From positions 30,682,886-30,746,885 of the forward strand of contig NC_086374.1 in the NCBI RefSeq assembly GCF_036588685.1: a stretch of DNA of 64,000 nucleotides, given 5' to 3'. Made by a program: the position numbers and the translations under genes. Below the pieces are notes generated by a model. That model did not search any database and was not told the DNA's origin. It was given only the letters and a program-made list of their open reading frames with translations. Each line of letters starts with the position of its first letter. The stretch's first letter is position 1. Shown here piece by piece: positions 1 through 11,745 of this stretch. The stretch is from Mytilus trossulus (lineage: Eukaryota; Mollusca; Bivalvia; Mytilida; Mytilidae).

Positions 1-360
1 TGGATGAGCCCAACCTAAAATAGTCTTTGAAATGTCTTGTCCTTTTTTTTCCTTTTCAATAGATTAATGCATCACTTAATACCTATTGCTATTTAGCCAT
101 GACGTTGTAAGGTTATTTCGACTGTGACACAAGGGTTTGAATGTCCCTCTGATATCTTTGGCTAGCCGCTTCTCTTATCAGTACGTATGATCTTATATCA
201 TGTTGATCTATTTTAGCATTGTCAGCCTTTTCTTATACTGCTTTTTTAATATTTACAATTGATCCGTTCATAGTGGTGTTCTTACTGAAAAAAACACGGT
301 CTATTCATCAGTTGCAATTATACTTAGAACTTTCCCTATCTGTAAATACTCTGACTTTTG

Positions 361-491
361 TCTTTCTATTTATTGTGTTTGTGCTTAGTACGTATTTATT
401 TCCGTCTTTCTATTTATTGTGTTTGTGCTTAGTACGTATTTATTTCCGTCTTTCTATTTATTGTGTTTGTGCTTAGTACGTATTTATTTCC
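361..491. repeat. 44-bp minisatellite, three copies
   Basis: Three head-to-tail copies of a 44-base unit starting tctttctatt lie at 361-404, 405-448 and 449-491 (the last one base short). They look identical by eye, so the expansion is recent. The open frame across it is repeat translation, not a gene. Confidence 0.9.
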
Positions 492-837
492 AACTGATCT
501 TTATAATTTGTTCTTAAGTTACCTTATGCTGTTACACCGTTACTGATATACATTCATAATATGCCTTCCTAGGACATAACACTGCAATTGCGGACCAAGA
601 TATTTTTGTAAAAAAGGGTGGGCTGTTTGACCTTATAAGGGGGCCACTCTCTTCATGCTTTGGTGATTCCCTATATAATCTACTCAATTTTCGCCACAAA
701 AAGATTGCCCCTCCCCAAATCCCCTTCTGGATCCGCCTATGAACTGTAGCCATGTGGTTGCCTTTGTCATTCGCTAACGCTTTTAGTTCTCCCCGTTGTT
801 TTGTTTCAATCGTTATTTATGAGCATTAGGTCAACCA

Positions 838-1060
838 TATTTCGTGTATGGAGTGATTGTAAGGTGTAAAAGCCCAACTGGTTGGTTGTTATTGATTCAA
901 TTGTCAATGTTAAGACTGCGTGGTTTAATCTTTTCCTTAAGCAACTTTAAGCGACAGGACAACTTTATTTTGGTATACGGAATGATTGTAAGGTGCACAT
1001 ATATTTATGACAGGCATGGTTCCTTTGACCGTAACTTCATTTTAATAGATCATTGGAAAT
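838..1060 (+). repeat. Two-copy degenerate ~130-bp tandem repeat
   Basis: The motif 'tatggagtgattgtaaggtg' recurs about 130 bases later as 'tacggaatgattgtaaggtg', followed by a conserved 'tttgaccgtaacttcatttt' stretch. I recognise this as a short tandem repeat common in mussel DNA. 492-837 holds no gene I can support. Confidence 0.5.
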
Positions 1061-1284
1061 AATAAGTTTATGTTTTACTTGTAGTAAAAGCTTCATATAA
1101 ACATAAATTTCATGACGAGTAACACAGGCGAGACATTTCAGCGTCTGCACTCTATTTCTTTTATATTTCACTCATTTTGATATATATGTTTTCACTTGTG
1201 AACGGTTGCCAGTTGTGAGTTGTGGAATAAGAACTGGCTACCAATCCAGGAAAACCAAATAAAACGTATTGATTTGGCGTTTCT

Positions 1285-1625
1285 TTTTCTGTGGAGTGTT
1301 ATTTTTTCTTTTTGATCATGCTGATGTCTGTTTTTCCCCGTCTTTCGTCTTTTATCTTGTATTACATTAGAGACTTTGCATTACAGCTAGGTATTGAAAA
1401 TCAAACATCAAATTAGTTCACGACTTACACAACATTGTCTTTGATTTTTTAGGGGTCGTGTTCTTTAATTTAGTGGGATGTTATTTTGTTCTATTTGATC
1501 ATTGTGTTACCCGTCGTTCGTCTTTTATATCGTATTACACTCGGGACTGTGCATTACGGGGATGGATAATTCAACATCAAATCATTTCATCAAACAACAC
1601 ATACGGTTGTCTTTGAATTAATCAA
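1285..1625. repeat. Imperfect two-copy tandem repeat (~170 bp)
   Basis: Both halves contain, in order, 'ttttgatcat', a 'cgtctttcgtctttta' or 'cgtcgttcgtctttta' block, 'tattaca' followed by a 'gactttgcattac' or 'gactgtgcattac' block, 'caacatcaaat' or 'caaacatcaaat', and 'tgtctttga'. It is an old local duplication with no coding content. Confidence 0.55.
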
Positions 1626-1670
1626 TAAAAAACTAGAGTCTACCTTTAAATAAGATGCCTTATTTTTTTT

Positions 1671-1676
1671 TTTATT
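1671..1676 (-). terminator. Poly(A) signal AATAAA
   Basis: AATAAA on the minus strand 25 bases beyond the stop codon of the histidine-brace gene. Confidence 0.5.
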
Positions 1677-1700
1677 TAGAACCAATTAATAGATATATTG

Positions 1701-2101
1701 TTACGTGATAGTAATATCAGCACAGGAATAAAATGTATATAGAGTGCCAGTTGCATCTAAGGAATTTGTTTTGTAAACAACTTGTACAATTCCATGATGA
1801 CCATGATAGCTGTCTGGAATCATCAGATTTCTTGTGTAGTTCTGTTGTTTATTGAAGTGGTCATCGTTCACCTTGACTGTTTGAATAACCTCTAAAGGTA
1901 TGGCGTCTCTTATCAATGACACTTCCATAATCCCGGGGGTCTTCGCATTATAGTGACTGAAATTTTTCTGCCATGTAACAGCAATATTGGTACCTTTCTG
2001 GTAGCTTGCAGAAGGCTTTGTTTCTGCATTCCTGCCACCACAAGGTGCTGTTCTTAGATGACAATCAGGATTAGCAGGAGTCAGAGGATCAGCCATACTG
2101 C
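1701..2101 (-). CDS. Exon 2 of the histidine-brace protein
   Basis: Acceptor TTTTAG at 2103-2102; the exon starts with GC, completing Gly, and ends at TAA 1703-1701. It contains CHLRTAPCGG, the NFSHYN histidine and the C-terminal YSCADITIT. Confidence 0.75.
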
Positions 2102-3034
2102 CTAAAATAAGATGATATTATTTTATGTGCTTCACATTGTTTGAAATAGAATTAGATTTGAGTTCTTCAATTAATAAGAAAAGGAAAATTAATTCTGAAT
2201 CTCAAAAATAAAAACGGGAGTTGTGCCTAATATTTTATTTCCTATTTCAAATTGGTAAAATATGCACATTAATGATGCACGCATTATATTGTCTATGTAG
2301 TAGTTGCAGATTTGTACACATGACGTCTTATTTGCATGCAGCATCTCATGAATTTAGATGTCACATCTGGCGAAATGCACACACATACAATGGGTCTACT
2401 AATATCACGTTCCACCACTACCACCAGTCTTCGAGTTTACTTTCCGTCAAACACCCAAACAAGGGTGCTTCCATAAAGATTTGAACGATACTCTTATCTT
2501 TAAATATTAAACAGCCATAATGCTGACAGTATCAAAACCATTCTACGCTATATCGATTTAACAAACCAAAACTATATTTGTAATATATGAATCGAAATAT
2601 TTAAAAAATATCCTGAAATCAAATTATGCAGGCCCTAAACTTCAATGATGGAGCTCATTATAAATATTCAGGATGCTATGAATAATCACGGGACTTCCAG
2701 CAATAATACAGTTTTGACCTTTTTGTTTAAATAATTTAAAGTTAATTCAGGATATCCTGAAATCGAATTATTGAGGGCCTTACATTAAATGAATGAGGTC
2801 CCGACATATTCGAGGGTATCCATAAATATAATGATTTTTGCTATAGCACGTTCATGTAGTTCTAAGTGTTACAATACTACAATCTATGAATACGTTCGAG
2901 GTAACTCGAAGCATCGATCAAGACTTTTGTCTTTTGTATAAATGAGTGTACATACCTCTCTGATGAGGATCTAATAAACATAGATGAGCTGAACATACTC
3001 CAAGGAATCCAAGCAAAACTACCACACTTAACAT
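1701..3034 (-). CDS. Secreted X325/BIM1-like (LPMO-like fold) histidine-brace protein, two exons
   Basis: Exons 3034-2956 and 2101-1701 join to 159 residues. The intron is GT-AG (donor GTATGT, acceptor TTTTAG) and the split Gly codon is completed exactly. Residues 1-16 (MLSVVVLLGFLGVCSA) are a signal peptide, so the mature protein should start at His17, followed by LCLLDPHQRGS. Four cysteines (19, 40, 47, 153) and two sequons (NFS, NYT) suit an extracellular protein. His17, His76 (in NFSHYN) and Asp155 (in SCADIT) fall where the copper ligands His/His/Asp of the fungal X325/BIM1 family are placed. That family binds copper and is not known as an oxidative polysaccharide cleaver. Family assignment is from motif order only; the function in a mollusc is inference. 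The start is supported by the signal peptide directly downstream. Confidence 0.68.
2600..2835. repeat. Imperfect tandem duplication, ~150-bp unit
   Basis: 'tatcctgaaatcaaattatg' near 2608 recurs as 'tatcctgaaatcgaattatt' near 2753, each followed by a 'gaggtc/gagctc' block and 'ataaatataat'-like sequence. It lies in the intron of the histidine-brace gene. Confidence 0.5.
2956..3034 (-). CDS. Exon 1 of the histidine-brace protein (signal peptide + mature N-terminus)
   Basis: ATG at 3034, 79 coding bases, donor GTATGT at 2955. It encodes the signal peptide and HLCLLDPHQR plus the first base of a Gly codon. Confidence 0.7.
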
Positions 3035-3544
3035 AATGAAAACGACTATCTAGTTCGATGTAACTTCACTTAATATAAACGCATATGTCTCATGAACTTA
3101 TGAACTAACAGATAACGAAGCATGTCGAAGTACTGTGTCAAGAAGAATTGAACGAAATAAAAATCACATTCGGTATATCATACACAACTGAATGATGACT
3201 TTTAATTCTGTTTAATACCATCAATCTGTTTGATTCCTGATATTCGCAGTTTCCATGTATCAACTACTTGATGTAAGGATTTTGTCAACATATTTCTTCA
3301 CCTTTGAACTAAGTCCTTGGAAATTTAATCAGATAATACGGAAAAATAGATGAACAGAATAATTATTGTAATAATTTAATATAGTTCACAATCATCATTT
3401 TAGATGGAGATTTGAACAATCCGACTGCCCATTATTTTTGAAATGATTTCATATTGCACTTCCAATTCAAACTCTGGAGGTTTACATTGATATAAGCATG
3501 ATAATACTTTTACTTTTTAATAGAATACCATTTTTATATTAAAA

Positions 3545-4490
3545 AATTTGTAAGGGTTCCGCAGAACCCAGTGTCTCGCCTATTTTTGCTGTAAATCGCA
3601 GGCTCAACAATAATGAGGAAAAAAATCAATAAAAATATTCCTCTTGTTACTATTTAATGATTGTAAAAAAATCTAAGTCCATTTAAAAGTAAATTACAGA
3701 AAAAACGGAGTAATCTTTTTACACACTTTACTTCTGGATACAATCTTATGATCATTAATAAGCTTCTGTCCAAGTTTGGTACAAACCTAGGATAGTTTAA
3801 GAAAGTCATTAAAATTTTATAAACTTTAACCACAGAGTGAATGTAATGGTTCCACGCAGAAAAACTAAGTCCATTTAAAAGTAAAATATGGAGAAAATGG
3901 ATTTATTTATTTACAAAATTTACTTCTGGATACTATCTTATGATCATAAACAAGTTTCTGTCCAAGTTTGGTACAAACCCAGGATAGTTTAAGAAAGTTA
4001 TTAAATTCCAAAAACTTTAACCACAGAGTGAATGTAATGTTTTCCCGCAGAAAAAAAACTAAGTCCATTTATAGTAAAATACGGAAAAAATGGAATTTTA
4101 TTTTTATAAAACTTACTTCTGACTATTATCTTATGATCAGAAACAAGCTTCTGTCCAAATTTGGTACAAACCCAGGATAGTTTAAGAAAGTTATTAAAAT
4201 TCTAAAAACTTTAACCACAGAGTGAATGTTTTGTTTCCCCGCAGAAAAAAACTAAGTCCATTTATAGTAAAATATGGAAAAAATAGAATTTTATTTTTAC
4301 AAAATTTACTTCTGGATACTATCTTATGATCATAAACAAGCTTCTGTCAAAGTTTGGTAGAAATCCAGTATAGTTTAAGAAAGTTATTAAAACTTCAAAA
4401 ACTTTAACCACAGTGTAAATATTTGTTGACGACGCCGACGACGACGGAATGTAGGATCGTTTAGTCTCGCTTTTTCGACTAAAGTCGAAG
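3545..4490. repeat. Dispersed mussel repeat with ~193-bp internal tandem units
   Basis: Four units share 'acttctggata', 'tcttatgatcat', 'aagcttctgtccaagtttgg', 'ggatagtttaagaaag' and 'aactttaaccacagagtgaa'; the 'cttct' anchors at 3731, 3923, 4116 and 4309 give a period of 192-193. The block opens with 'aagggttccgcagaaccc' and 'gtctcgcctatttttgctg' and closes with 'gtctcgctttttcgacta' plus 'aaagtcgaaggctcgacaa', so its two ends resemble each other. Confidence 0.75.
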
Positions 4491-5546
4491 GCTCGACAAA
4501 AATCTTCAACTTAATTGAACGTTTTGTTCATAGCACTCACGTAATTTCATTCTATATACAAAATTAAGTCGGATGTGCGTTATGGGATTGTTTGAAAAGG
4601 AATTTACAGTAAATTTACTATTTGGTAATGTAGCAGACAACGAGAGATTTTTTAACTGAAACTAGCAAGTATTTTGCAGATACGATTTCCTCTTATTGTA
4701 TCATTTTTTATGTAAATAAATGGTTTTCCTCAATTTTTTCTCTCCATCCAAATGTTTAAACAGTTAACAATGACAGGTCAAAGTACGACCTTCAACACGG
4801 AGCTGTTAAATCCATTTTAACTTGTCGAACTAAGACCAACATTTGATCATGAATCATGCAGATTATATAAATTGGTCATTGGCCCTGTACAACAGAGTCA
4901 TCTGAAAAAGAACGGGTCATATAAAGTAAGTCTGTCTTGTCTCAATTAATTTCTTATCAGTTTTTGAATTTTGAAATGACGATATTATAAGTCTACATCG
5001 AAGTCCTAACGTGCTGTTTACTCGAATGAACCCATGCTATGATAGCTGACGAAAAAAGAAAAGATTGTTATTTCATTCTGCATGTCCAGTGTTTGATATT
5101 TTAAACACTTGCCTTTTTAGGATGACAATGACAATGGTAACTCATTTAGTCAGCTACATGTATACAAAGTAACTGGGTCAGATATATTATTTGGTTTAAC
5201 TATGATAATAGAAAGTAGAATCCATTCATTCCACCAAGTACCTGATAGGGTGATTATGATATATGTTGCCAAAAAATGAGTTCATTAAAAAGGTAGAAAA
5301 ATGATATCACAATGAAAGCCAAATTTCTGACGGCAGAATATAAATGTTCTTTTAGACACACATTAATTCATATTTGTATTTAATGTCACAAGCTCATCAC
5401 GAGAAATGCGACATGACTCAATTGTCAAATCGAATGATCGATATTCATTGGAGAGGGGGAAGGGCTATGTTAGTAATTAGCACACAATGTTGAAAAGTGA
5501 TAAAATAATGGAAGCATTCTTATTTTAAATTTTTGAATGTGCAAAC
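4491..5546. other. Intergenic, nothing recognised
   Basis: AT-rich sequence between the repeat block and the 3' end of the downstream KCTD-like gene. No open frame, exon-like segment or repeat that I can support. Confidence 0.5.
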
Positions 5547-6359
5547 TCAAATGTTTACAGAATTTGACGTTTCACTTTGCCCGGCACTGCAATACTGCAC
5601 AGAAGATTCCCAAGTAAACTCAAGAGCCATCCATTGTACAGCTGCGTATGCTTGATCGTTGTGTTCATACCAAATGTATTTATTAGGAATACTTCTGTAA
5701 TGATTTTTCATTGACAACACAAATCCATCACTTGTTAAATCATAAAGAAGAACACGATAAAATTCATCTATGTCTGGTGGATAACAGTCCGAAGAAACGC
5801 ACAACGTTTTATCAACATTTAATTTTGAGCCAACCCATGACGCTACTACATCTTCAAAAGTAAATCTCGTTTGATACTCTCTGCCGTTTACTAAATTCTC
5901 TGTGGTGTACCATGTGATATAAACGAATGACGCCTTCTGACACTGTATTTCTGAGTTTTCTATTACATCCACTGTTGACAACTCTACTATTTTCTCCTTA
6001 ATAATGAGATAATCCTTTACTTTATTTCTTAGATTATCGAGTATAACTCCGTCTGGAAACAGAGGCGGGTACCTTCTTAATTTTTCAGCTAATGATTTTA
6101 TTCCAAAATAGTCTGCTTCCTTTAGTACTCTCTCGCGAGTACCAGATGGAGGCATGAAATTTTCATCTCTTAGAAACTGTAGAACATAATGAAAATATTT
6201 TCCATTTCTGTCTAGAAAATAATCTCCATCTCTATCTACATCTAACTTGTGTCGTCCGCTGAACATGGCGCCCAACATGGAATCTGGATATTTTGTCAAG
6301 GTTGATAATCTTGTTGTGAATTTTTCACCACCTATATTAAGTCCTACGACTTTAGGATA
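5547..6359 (-). CDS. Main exon of KCTD-like copy 1
   Basis: Acceptor TTTTCAG at 6361-6360, exon opening TAT CCT AAA GTC (YPKV). It carries the whole BTB domain and C-terminal half and ends at the stop at 5547-5549. Confidence 0.9.
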   Translation of the reverse strand, partial: YPKVVGLNIGGEKFTTRLSTLTKYPDSMLGAMFSGRHKLDVDRDGDYFLDRNGKYFHYVLQFLRDENFMPPSGTRERVLKEADYFGIKSLAEKLRRYPPLFPDGVILDNLRNKVKDYLIIKEKIVELSTVDVIENSEIQCQKASFVYITWYTTENLVNGREYQTRFTFEDVVASWVGSKLNVDKTLCVSSDCYPPDIDEFYRVLLYDLTSDGFVLSMKNHYRSIPNKYIWYEHNDQAYAAVQWMALEFTWESSVQYCSAGQSETSNSVNI

Positions 6360-9300
6360 CTGAAAATGTAAATTAAATTATACTTTTACGTTAAAGTAGT
6401 AACCAAACATCCTACATCAGATGCAACACAAATGTTTTGTACATATTTCATATTGTAAGATAATGTTTCTGGAATTGATGAGAGGCAAGATACTGGAATT
6501 GGGGAATTGGAACACTGTGAGCACCTGAGATCACCCCTAGTTTTTGGTGGGGTTCGTGTTGTTTATTCTTTAGTTTTCTATGTTGTGTCATATGTACTAT
6601 TGTTTTTCTGTTTGTCTTTTTCATTTTTAGCCATGGCGTTGTCAGTTTGTTTTAGATTTATGAGTTTGAATGTCCGTTTGGTATCTTTCGTCCCTCTTTT
6701 ATCGTCACATTTGTCATAAATCTTGGTATTTGTCGTGTATTTGTGTTAATAAAAAAAACAAAACCTCCAGAGATGAGAAAGGTTCAATAATATCAAAAAT
6801 GCCGAATTCACCTGTACATGTGAGATGCAAGCACCATCCAAGGGTTAATGACAAGCAAGCATAAGCAAATTTGAATAGAAACTTTTAGAACTTTGCAGCA
6901 TAATTAAGAGGAGCCTGATTGCATATGTGAAAGATATTCAACAGACTGAAATTCAAATTGACGCAGATCTAAGCAAGTATAAGTACAAATACAGTATAAT
7001 CACCTATAAAAGACACCGACATGCAAAATGTTTAAAAAAAATAATAACAATTAATTACAAAACAATATTTCTATTGTATTGTATTTTGCACACTTTTGAA
7101 AAAAATAAACATTGATTAAACTAAAACAATAAACGAAAAACAAATAAAATATTCCAACAACCACGGAATCACTGGCTCCTGATTTTGGATGCGCACATAT
7201 AGGATGGTACGGGGTTTAACATATGCGTGAGTGCTCAACCGCCTCCTTACATAAGACGTTCAAGATCTAGCAAAACATAAATATAAAACGTCAGCTGGCA
7301 ATATCTCGACTCATCAGATTTGTACGAAACACAACAAACAAATAAGATAAAGACAAAATACACAGACTACTCAAAGTTTCTGACATTTGATAAAAAGCCA
7401 ATAACACCATGTTTTTTCTGACTTAAATATCAATCAGTACCCATGCAACAGATTTAGTGTAAAGACGGCGTTAGCAGTCTGAGAAAAGGATCACTAGGTA
7501 AAATGCCAAAATATAAGTTCAAAATATCGACAGGATAGGACCATGATAAGTTATTAGACCTTTTCAACAACTCTCGATTCGACTAATGACACCTACAGTT
7601 TACAGGTAAAATGGAGGGGTTGTCTCAAAGACAAAAACGTCTGATTATCATTACGATATATAAATTCGGTTTGGCGGTTATATATAGCTAAAGAAGATAT
7701 GAAAAATATAAAAAAGTAAATATAAATATTTCTCTATCAAACGATAATCTTATGTATTTACACGACATTTCACGTTGAATTGGATAAAACAATTACTGCA
7801 ATCATTCCGCTTCCTGATCAGCTTTCTCATTAACTTTATGATTATACCTTATGCAAATAAGAATAAATGTGTATCTGTAAAAAGTTTTTCTGAAAATTTC
7901 TAAGAATTTCTGAAACATTATTACAGGACTGTCTGTCCGTCTGTTATCACACTTGTAAACACGGTCAAGACCTTTTTAAACGATCTAAACATGCTAAAGC
8001 TTACCCGATGTACACATTCAATTTTGGGATGGATAAAAACATATTGATTTCAAAGGTCGGAGGAAAAGATCAAGGTACCTTGTTAAAGTTGGTGTAGTTC
8101 ATTCTTGAATAAGGGGAGATGTATAAACATTTAAGCAGTACATACCTGCGTATGGAAAATTAAAATCACAAAAATACTGAACTTAGAGGAAAATCAATTC
8201 GGAAAGTCCATAATCACATGTCAAAATCAAATATCAAAACGCATCAAAAACGAATGGACAAGAACTGTCATATTCCTGACTTGGTACAGGCATTTTCAAA
8301 AGTAGAAAATGGGGGATTAAACCTGGTTCTATAGCGCTCACCCTCTCACTTTAATTCAACATACTAGTTACTATAGAGCTTTACCATTGTAATTTTTTTT
8401 TGGATAGTGCTAAGCAGGGGTTGTTTCCCTCTTTCAATTATATGTTTGTCCTCACGAACTGATTGTCCAATATAATTGCCTGTTTTCGGAAAAAAACAAC
8501 AGACATTGTCCTTTTTTTCGTAGAGCCATTCCCTTGTTCTCGAAAATGACCTCTGAGTTTCTTGCAAGAAGCGGGAATTGTTTAGCAATGGAGTTTAATG
8601 GGTTCCGTGTTGATCAAGTATCGTTGGTTTTATATGTTACACTGTCATTGCTTTATTTTATTTTGTTACCAACGGGTCAGAAATTATTTCGCTGTTTCTT
8701 TTTTTCTTGCCAAATCTTTGCCGGATTTATAATTTTATAATTGGTTTTTCCTTCTTAATTCAAAAATCCATGCAACTTTTCTCTGTTGGAAAGGTGTATC
8801 ATTGTCAATCAAATAGATTTCATACAGTAAATCTCTTAGTGATGTATAGTATTATTTTCAATTTTTACTTTTGAGACGACCCCTCACATCTTACCTGTCG
8901 TAGTCGTGCTCAACTGTAGGTGTAGACAATTGTTGAAAAGATCTATTATGAATGTATGTATAGCATTTCTTTTAACAATGTTTTAATTTACCAAAAGCAA
9001 AATCAATGTAAGGACCAAGAAAAGCAAAACTTAAAAAAAAATATGACTAAATTAATATCCTTTGAAAATAAACTATTCAAAAGATCTAAGATTTGAAGTA
9101 GATCGTATCTAAATTTACGTTCTTAAGGGATACAAATATTGTACAACTTCTGATGCACAATTCATTTTTTAATAAGATTATACAAGCTCAGACTCCAGTA
9201 GTCTCAAGTTCAGCATAAGTTCATTGGCAATCATACTGCATCTCTTTATGATACACATAAAAAAACAGTAATACGTGAAAAGAAAATTAAGTTAAAAACA

Positions 9301-9389
9301 ATAAATGATAATTATGATAAATGATGATTCTATAAAATGTATTAATATACGTTTAAATATATTTTTTAAGATACCTCATTTCCCTCCAT
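5547..9389 (-). CDS. KCTD-type BTB/POZ protein, copy 1 of a tandem pair
   Basis: Exons 9389-9375 (MEGNE) and 6359-5547 join in phase 0 to 275 residues across an intron of about 3 kb. Residues 8-100 are a KCTD-type BTB/T1 domain: VVGLNIGGEKFTTRLSTL, then YPDSMLGAMFSGRH, DYFLDRNGKYFHYVLQFLRD and EADYFGIKSL. It most resembles KCTD7/KCTD14, adaptors linking substrates or membrane proteins to cullin-3 ligases; that role is known for the family, not shown here. The C-terminal half (VDVIENSE onward) is shared with the copy at 12.4-14.6 kb and ends in MALEFTWESS plus a short tail absent from that copy. The short first exon is inferred from an ATG, a phase-0 GTATCT donor and its match to MEENK in the paralogue. 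Confidence 0.85.
6513..6701 (+). repeat. R1 dispersed repeat, copy in KCTD intron
   Basis: Runs from 'gagcacctgagatcacccc' through 'tttttagccatggcgttgtc' to 'gtatctttcgtccctctttt'. Other copies lie near 26.8, 34.6 and 59.1 kb. Its open frame (LVFGGVRVVYSLVFYVV) recurs in those copies because the sequence is repeated, not because it is a gene. Confidence 0.85.
6702..8204. other. Intron of KCTD-like copy 1, little recognised
   Basis: AT-rich intronic sequence. 7150-7265 ('ggctcctgattttggatgcg', then 'ggtacggggtttaacatatg') looks like a degenerate piece of a mussel dispersed repeat. Nothing coding. Confidence 0.4.
8205..8345 (-). repeat. R2 dispersed repeat, partial copy
   Basis: Reverse complement of a block found at 18.1, 32.4 and 43.7 kb: 'aggttcaatccaccattttc', 'gtaccaagtcaggaatatga', 'cagttgt' and 'cattcgtttgatg'. 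Confidence 0.7.
9375..9389 (-). CDS. 15-base first coding exon (MEGNE) of KCTD-like copy 1
   Basis: ATG GAG GGA AAT GAG followed by GTATCT. Chosen because the downstream exon opens in phase 0 directly before the BTB domain and the paralogue has the same layout. Confidence 0.55.
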
Positions 9390-10479
9390 GAAACTCTTTG
9401 TTGATATTTACTGTTGTATACAATACGTATGCCATACACTAAGTTCACGAACAAACACAAATGTAAGGTTAGAAAATCTAAAAAGCATATATGTCAACTA
9501 AAGAATAATATGTGTATGCACCGTAGCTGCTTGTTGTGATAATCTACTTGTATTATATTTTAGCAGTGTTTTATCAACTTAAATCTTTAAGAGAAGATAT
9601 TCAATATACAAAGTCATTTACTAGAACCAGTTTACCTTTAACTTTCTAACAGAGAACATTCAATGAGAAATTCTACACTTACCCAATCAATTAAAGATTA
9701 AAACAAAACGAGTTAAATTATTACTTTAAGATCCACGTTTTGGTTGAATACTCTGAACAATTTAAAAATCATCTGTCTGAGTGTAATCATAAGATTTTGA
9801 TTGTAGACTAACTGGAAGAATTTGCTTTAGTTATAATGTCTACAATAGTCTGTAATACATTTATTAAATGTTTTTACAATCACAAACATCACTCTGTACC
9901 GTTTACATTGTCTGAAGAAGATACACATATTCATTGTTGTCTTGTAAGTTTCATTTCAAAATGTGGTGCAAGTCCTCTCAGTGAAGAAATAACTGACTGT
10001 TTTGGATAGAAGTATTTATTGACGGCCGTAAATAGGGTTCACTTAACGCTTTCAAGTGTATCTCTATGCTTATCCTTGGTTGAAGATCTATATATTAGCA
10101 TTAATAATCAAACATCAAAACTTTGTTGGTAAATATGTTCAATAGATTAAGATGGTTTTCAATATTCCTCCATTTGTTTCGGCTAACATGTGAGAACTGA
10201 TTAAAATTTCGATGGTTTGTCGTATTAGTTAAGACTTTATTTTACACTCCCTTGTCTTTACTTGAAAAAAATATTTCATCTATGGCCGTCGTTGTTTGCG
10301 CGGAGGAAAACATCTTCCAATGTTATATTTTAACTCAGGTTGGTTATATGCTTTTAAAACTCTTGTAACCCCATTGTCCTTTGTGGGTAAATTTAAAATA
10401 TTTATGTACATCAAAAAAGTAAATAAAGTACGTAATAACTTGTTTTTGATTTTCACTGTACATTTATAAGATAAAACTA
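9390..10479. other. 5' flank of KCTD-like copy 1, nothing recognised
   Basis: Presumed upstream region. I see no distinct promoter element, repeat or further exon. Confidence 0.4.
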
Positions 10480-11745
10480 TTTACAAGGTGTTACAATGGT
10501 TTAGTACTGGTTGGGAACAGATGTAGGAATCTGTTCTCTTAAAGCTTCAACTGTGGTGCATTGGACAGCAGTAACAGGTAAAAGGTTCCATTGGATGATT
10601 GTGCTTTTATAGAATGATACTTTATATGAGTCTTTATTTGCCTGCATGTGCCTGAATAGGTGACTGAGTGTATTGTCTTGTTCGACTGTCTGATGGTATT
10701 AACAATCTTGTAGGGTATATTGCTACTTGGTGGTGTATAATTGTAAAGAAAAGTAAAAGTCTTGTCCTAATTCTTCTGCGTTCAAGCGTTGTCCAGTTGA
10801 GATGGACAAGTATGTTTGTCACGGAACTGGTTTTATGGTATCGATTGCATGTATACCTTGTTTCTCGTCCTTGGACCATTTCTATTCGTGATTTTTGTGA
10901 TTTTTTTTATGCGGTTCCCAGATGCAGCTTCCATACTCTAGCTTTGGTCTCACATGTGAGATATAGGCCTTTTATATAAGTAATTGTGAGCTGAATTTAA
11001 GGTTTATTTTGATAAATTAAGTTGTTTAGTTGCATTTTCTGTTATGTTACTTGTGTGTTTGATAAATTTTAAATCAGTTTGTATTGTTAAGACGTTTTTT
11101 CTTGTTGCAAAGTGTGCCAATGTAAGATGTAATCATATGGGAGAGGGTATTTCTTTCTTGTTACTTGAAGGACTGAACACTTGTCCGGATGGAAGGACAC
11201 GAACTAGTCCTCTTCCAACTTTGCTGCTGCTGTTAGACCCTTTTGTAATTGTTATGAGTCATGTTTATTTTTGATGATTTTGTAAATAATGCTGTTATCT
11301 GCTAAATGTGGGAGGGTGCCATGTTTAATATATTCATTCAGATCGTTTATGTTCACCAGGAATAGTATAGGAACTAGTACTGTTTCTTACGGTACTTCTG
11401 ATGTGACATGTATTTGTTCAGAGGTAGTGACATGCAGTCATACCGTTTGTGTGCGAAGTGAGACAAAGTCCTTTATTCAATTCAATGTTTTGTTGTCGAT
11501 ACCATAGTGCTTAAGTTTATGAAGAAGTCTTTTGTGAGGGACTTTGTCAAATGCTTTGGCAAAGTCCATCACAATTGCGTCAGTTTGAATGTTTTCATTG
11601 CTATTTTTTACAAGTTCTTGTATGAATGATACTAACTGTGTTTCGCAAGATCTCGAGGAGCAAAACCCATGCTATAGATTGTATAGAATGTTGTTGTTTT
11701 CTAGATGTGACATGATGTTACTGGGTGAAAAACCAAAGACGATAT
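10480..11745 (-). mobile_element. Decayed CR1-like LINE, reverse-transcriptase 3' part
   Basis: Read on the minus strand in shifting frames, from high to low coordinates: SNIMSHLENNNILYNL, QHGFCSSRSCETQLVSFIQE, DFAKAFDKVPHKRLLHKL (motif A, about 11500-11570), then EVPETVLVPILFLVNINDLN around 11330-11400 (a decayed form of the GVPQGTVLGPLLF motif). LADNSIIY follows where an ADD catalytic box is expected, and the 3' end reads QCTTVEALREQIP. These are hallmarks of CR1-clade elements. The YADD motif is lost and several frameshifts are needed, so it is inactive. It is 5'-truncated, as is usual for LINEs. Confidence 0.8.

Noticed and set aside
532-753. 73-codon minus-strand frame
   Set aside because: No domain or splice support; the sequence resembles dispersed mollusc repeat DNA.
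6507-6719. Small hydrophobic open frame LVFGGVRVVYSLVFYVV, recurring near 34.6 and 59.1 kb
   Set aside because: It is the translation of dispersed repeat R1; the recurrence follows from shared sequence, and degenerate copies carry stops.
10634-11507. Several plus-strand frames of 70-100 codons
   Set aside because: They lie opposite the decayed CR1-like reverse transcriptase, whose motifs are on the minus strand.
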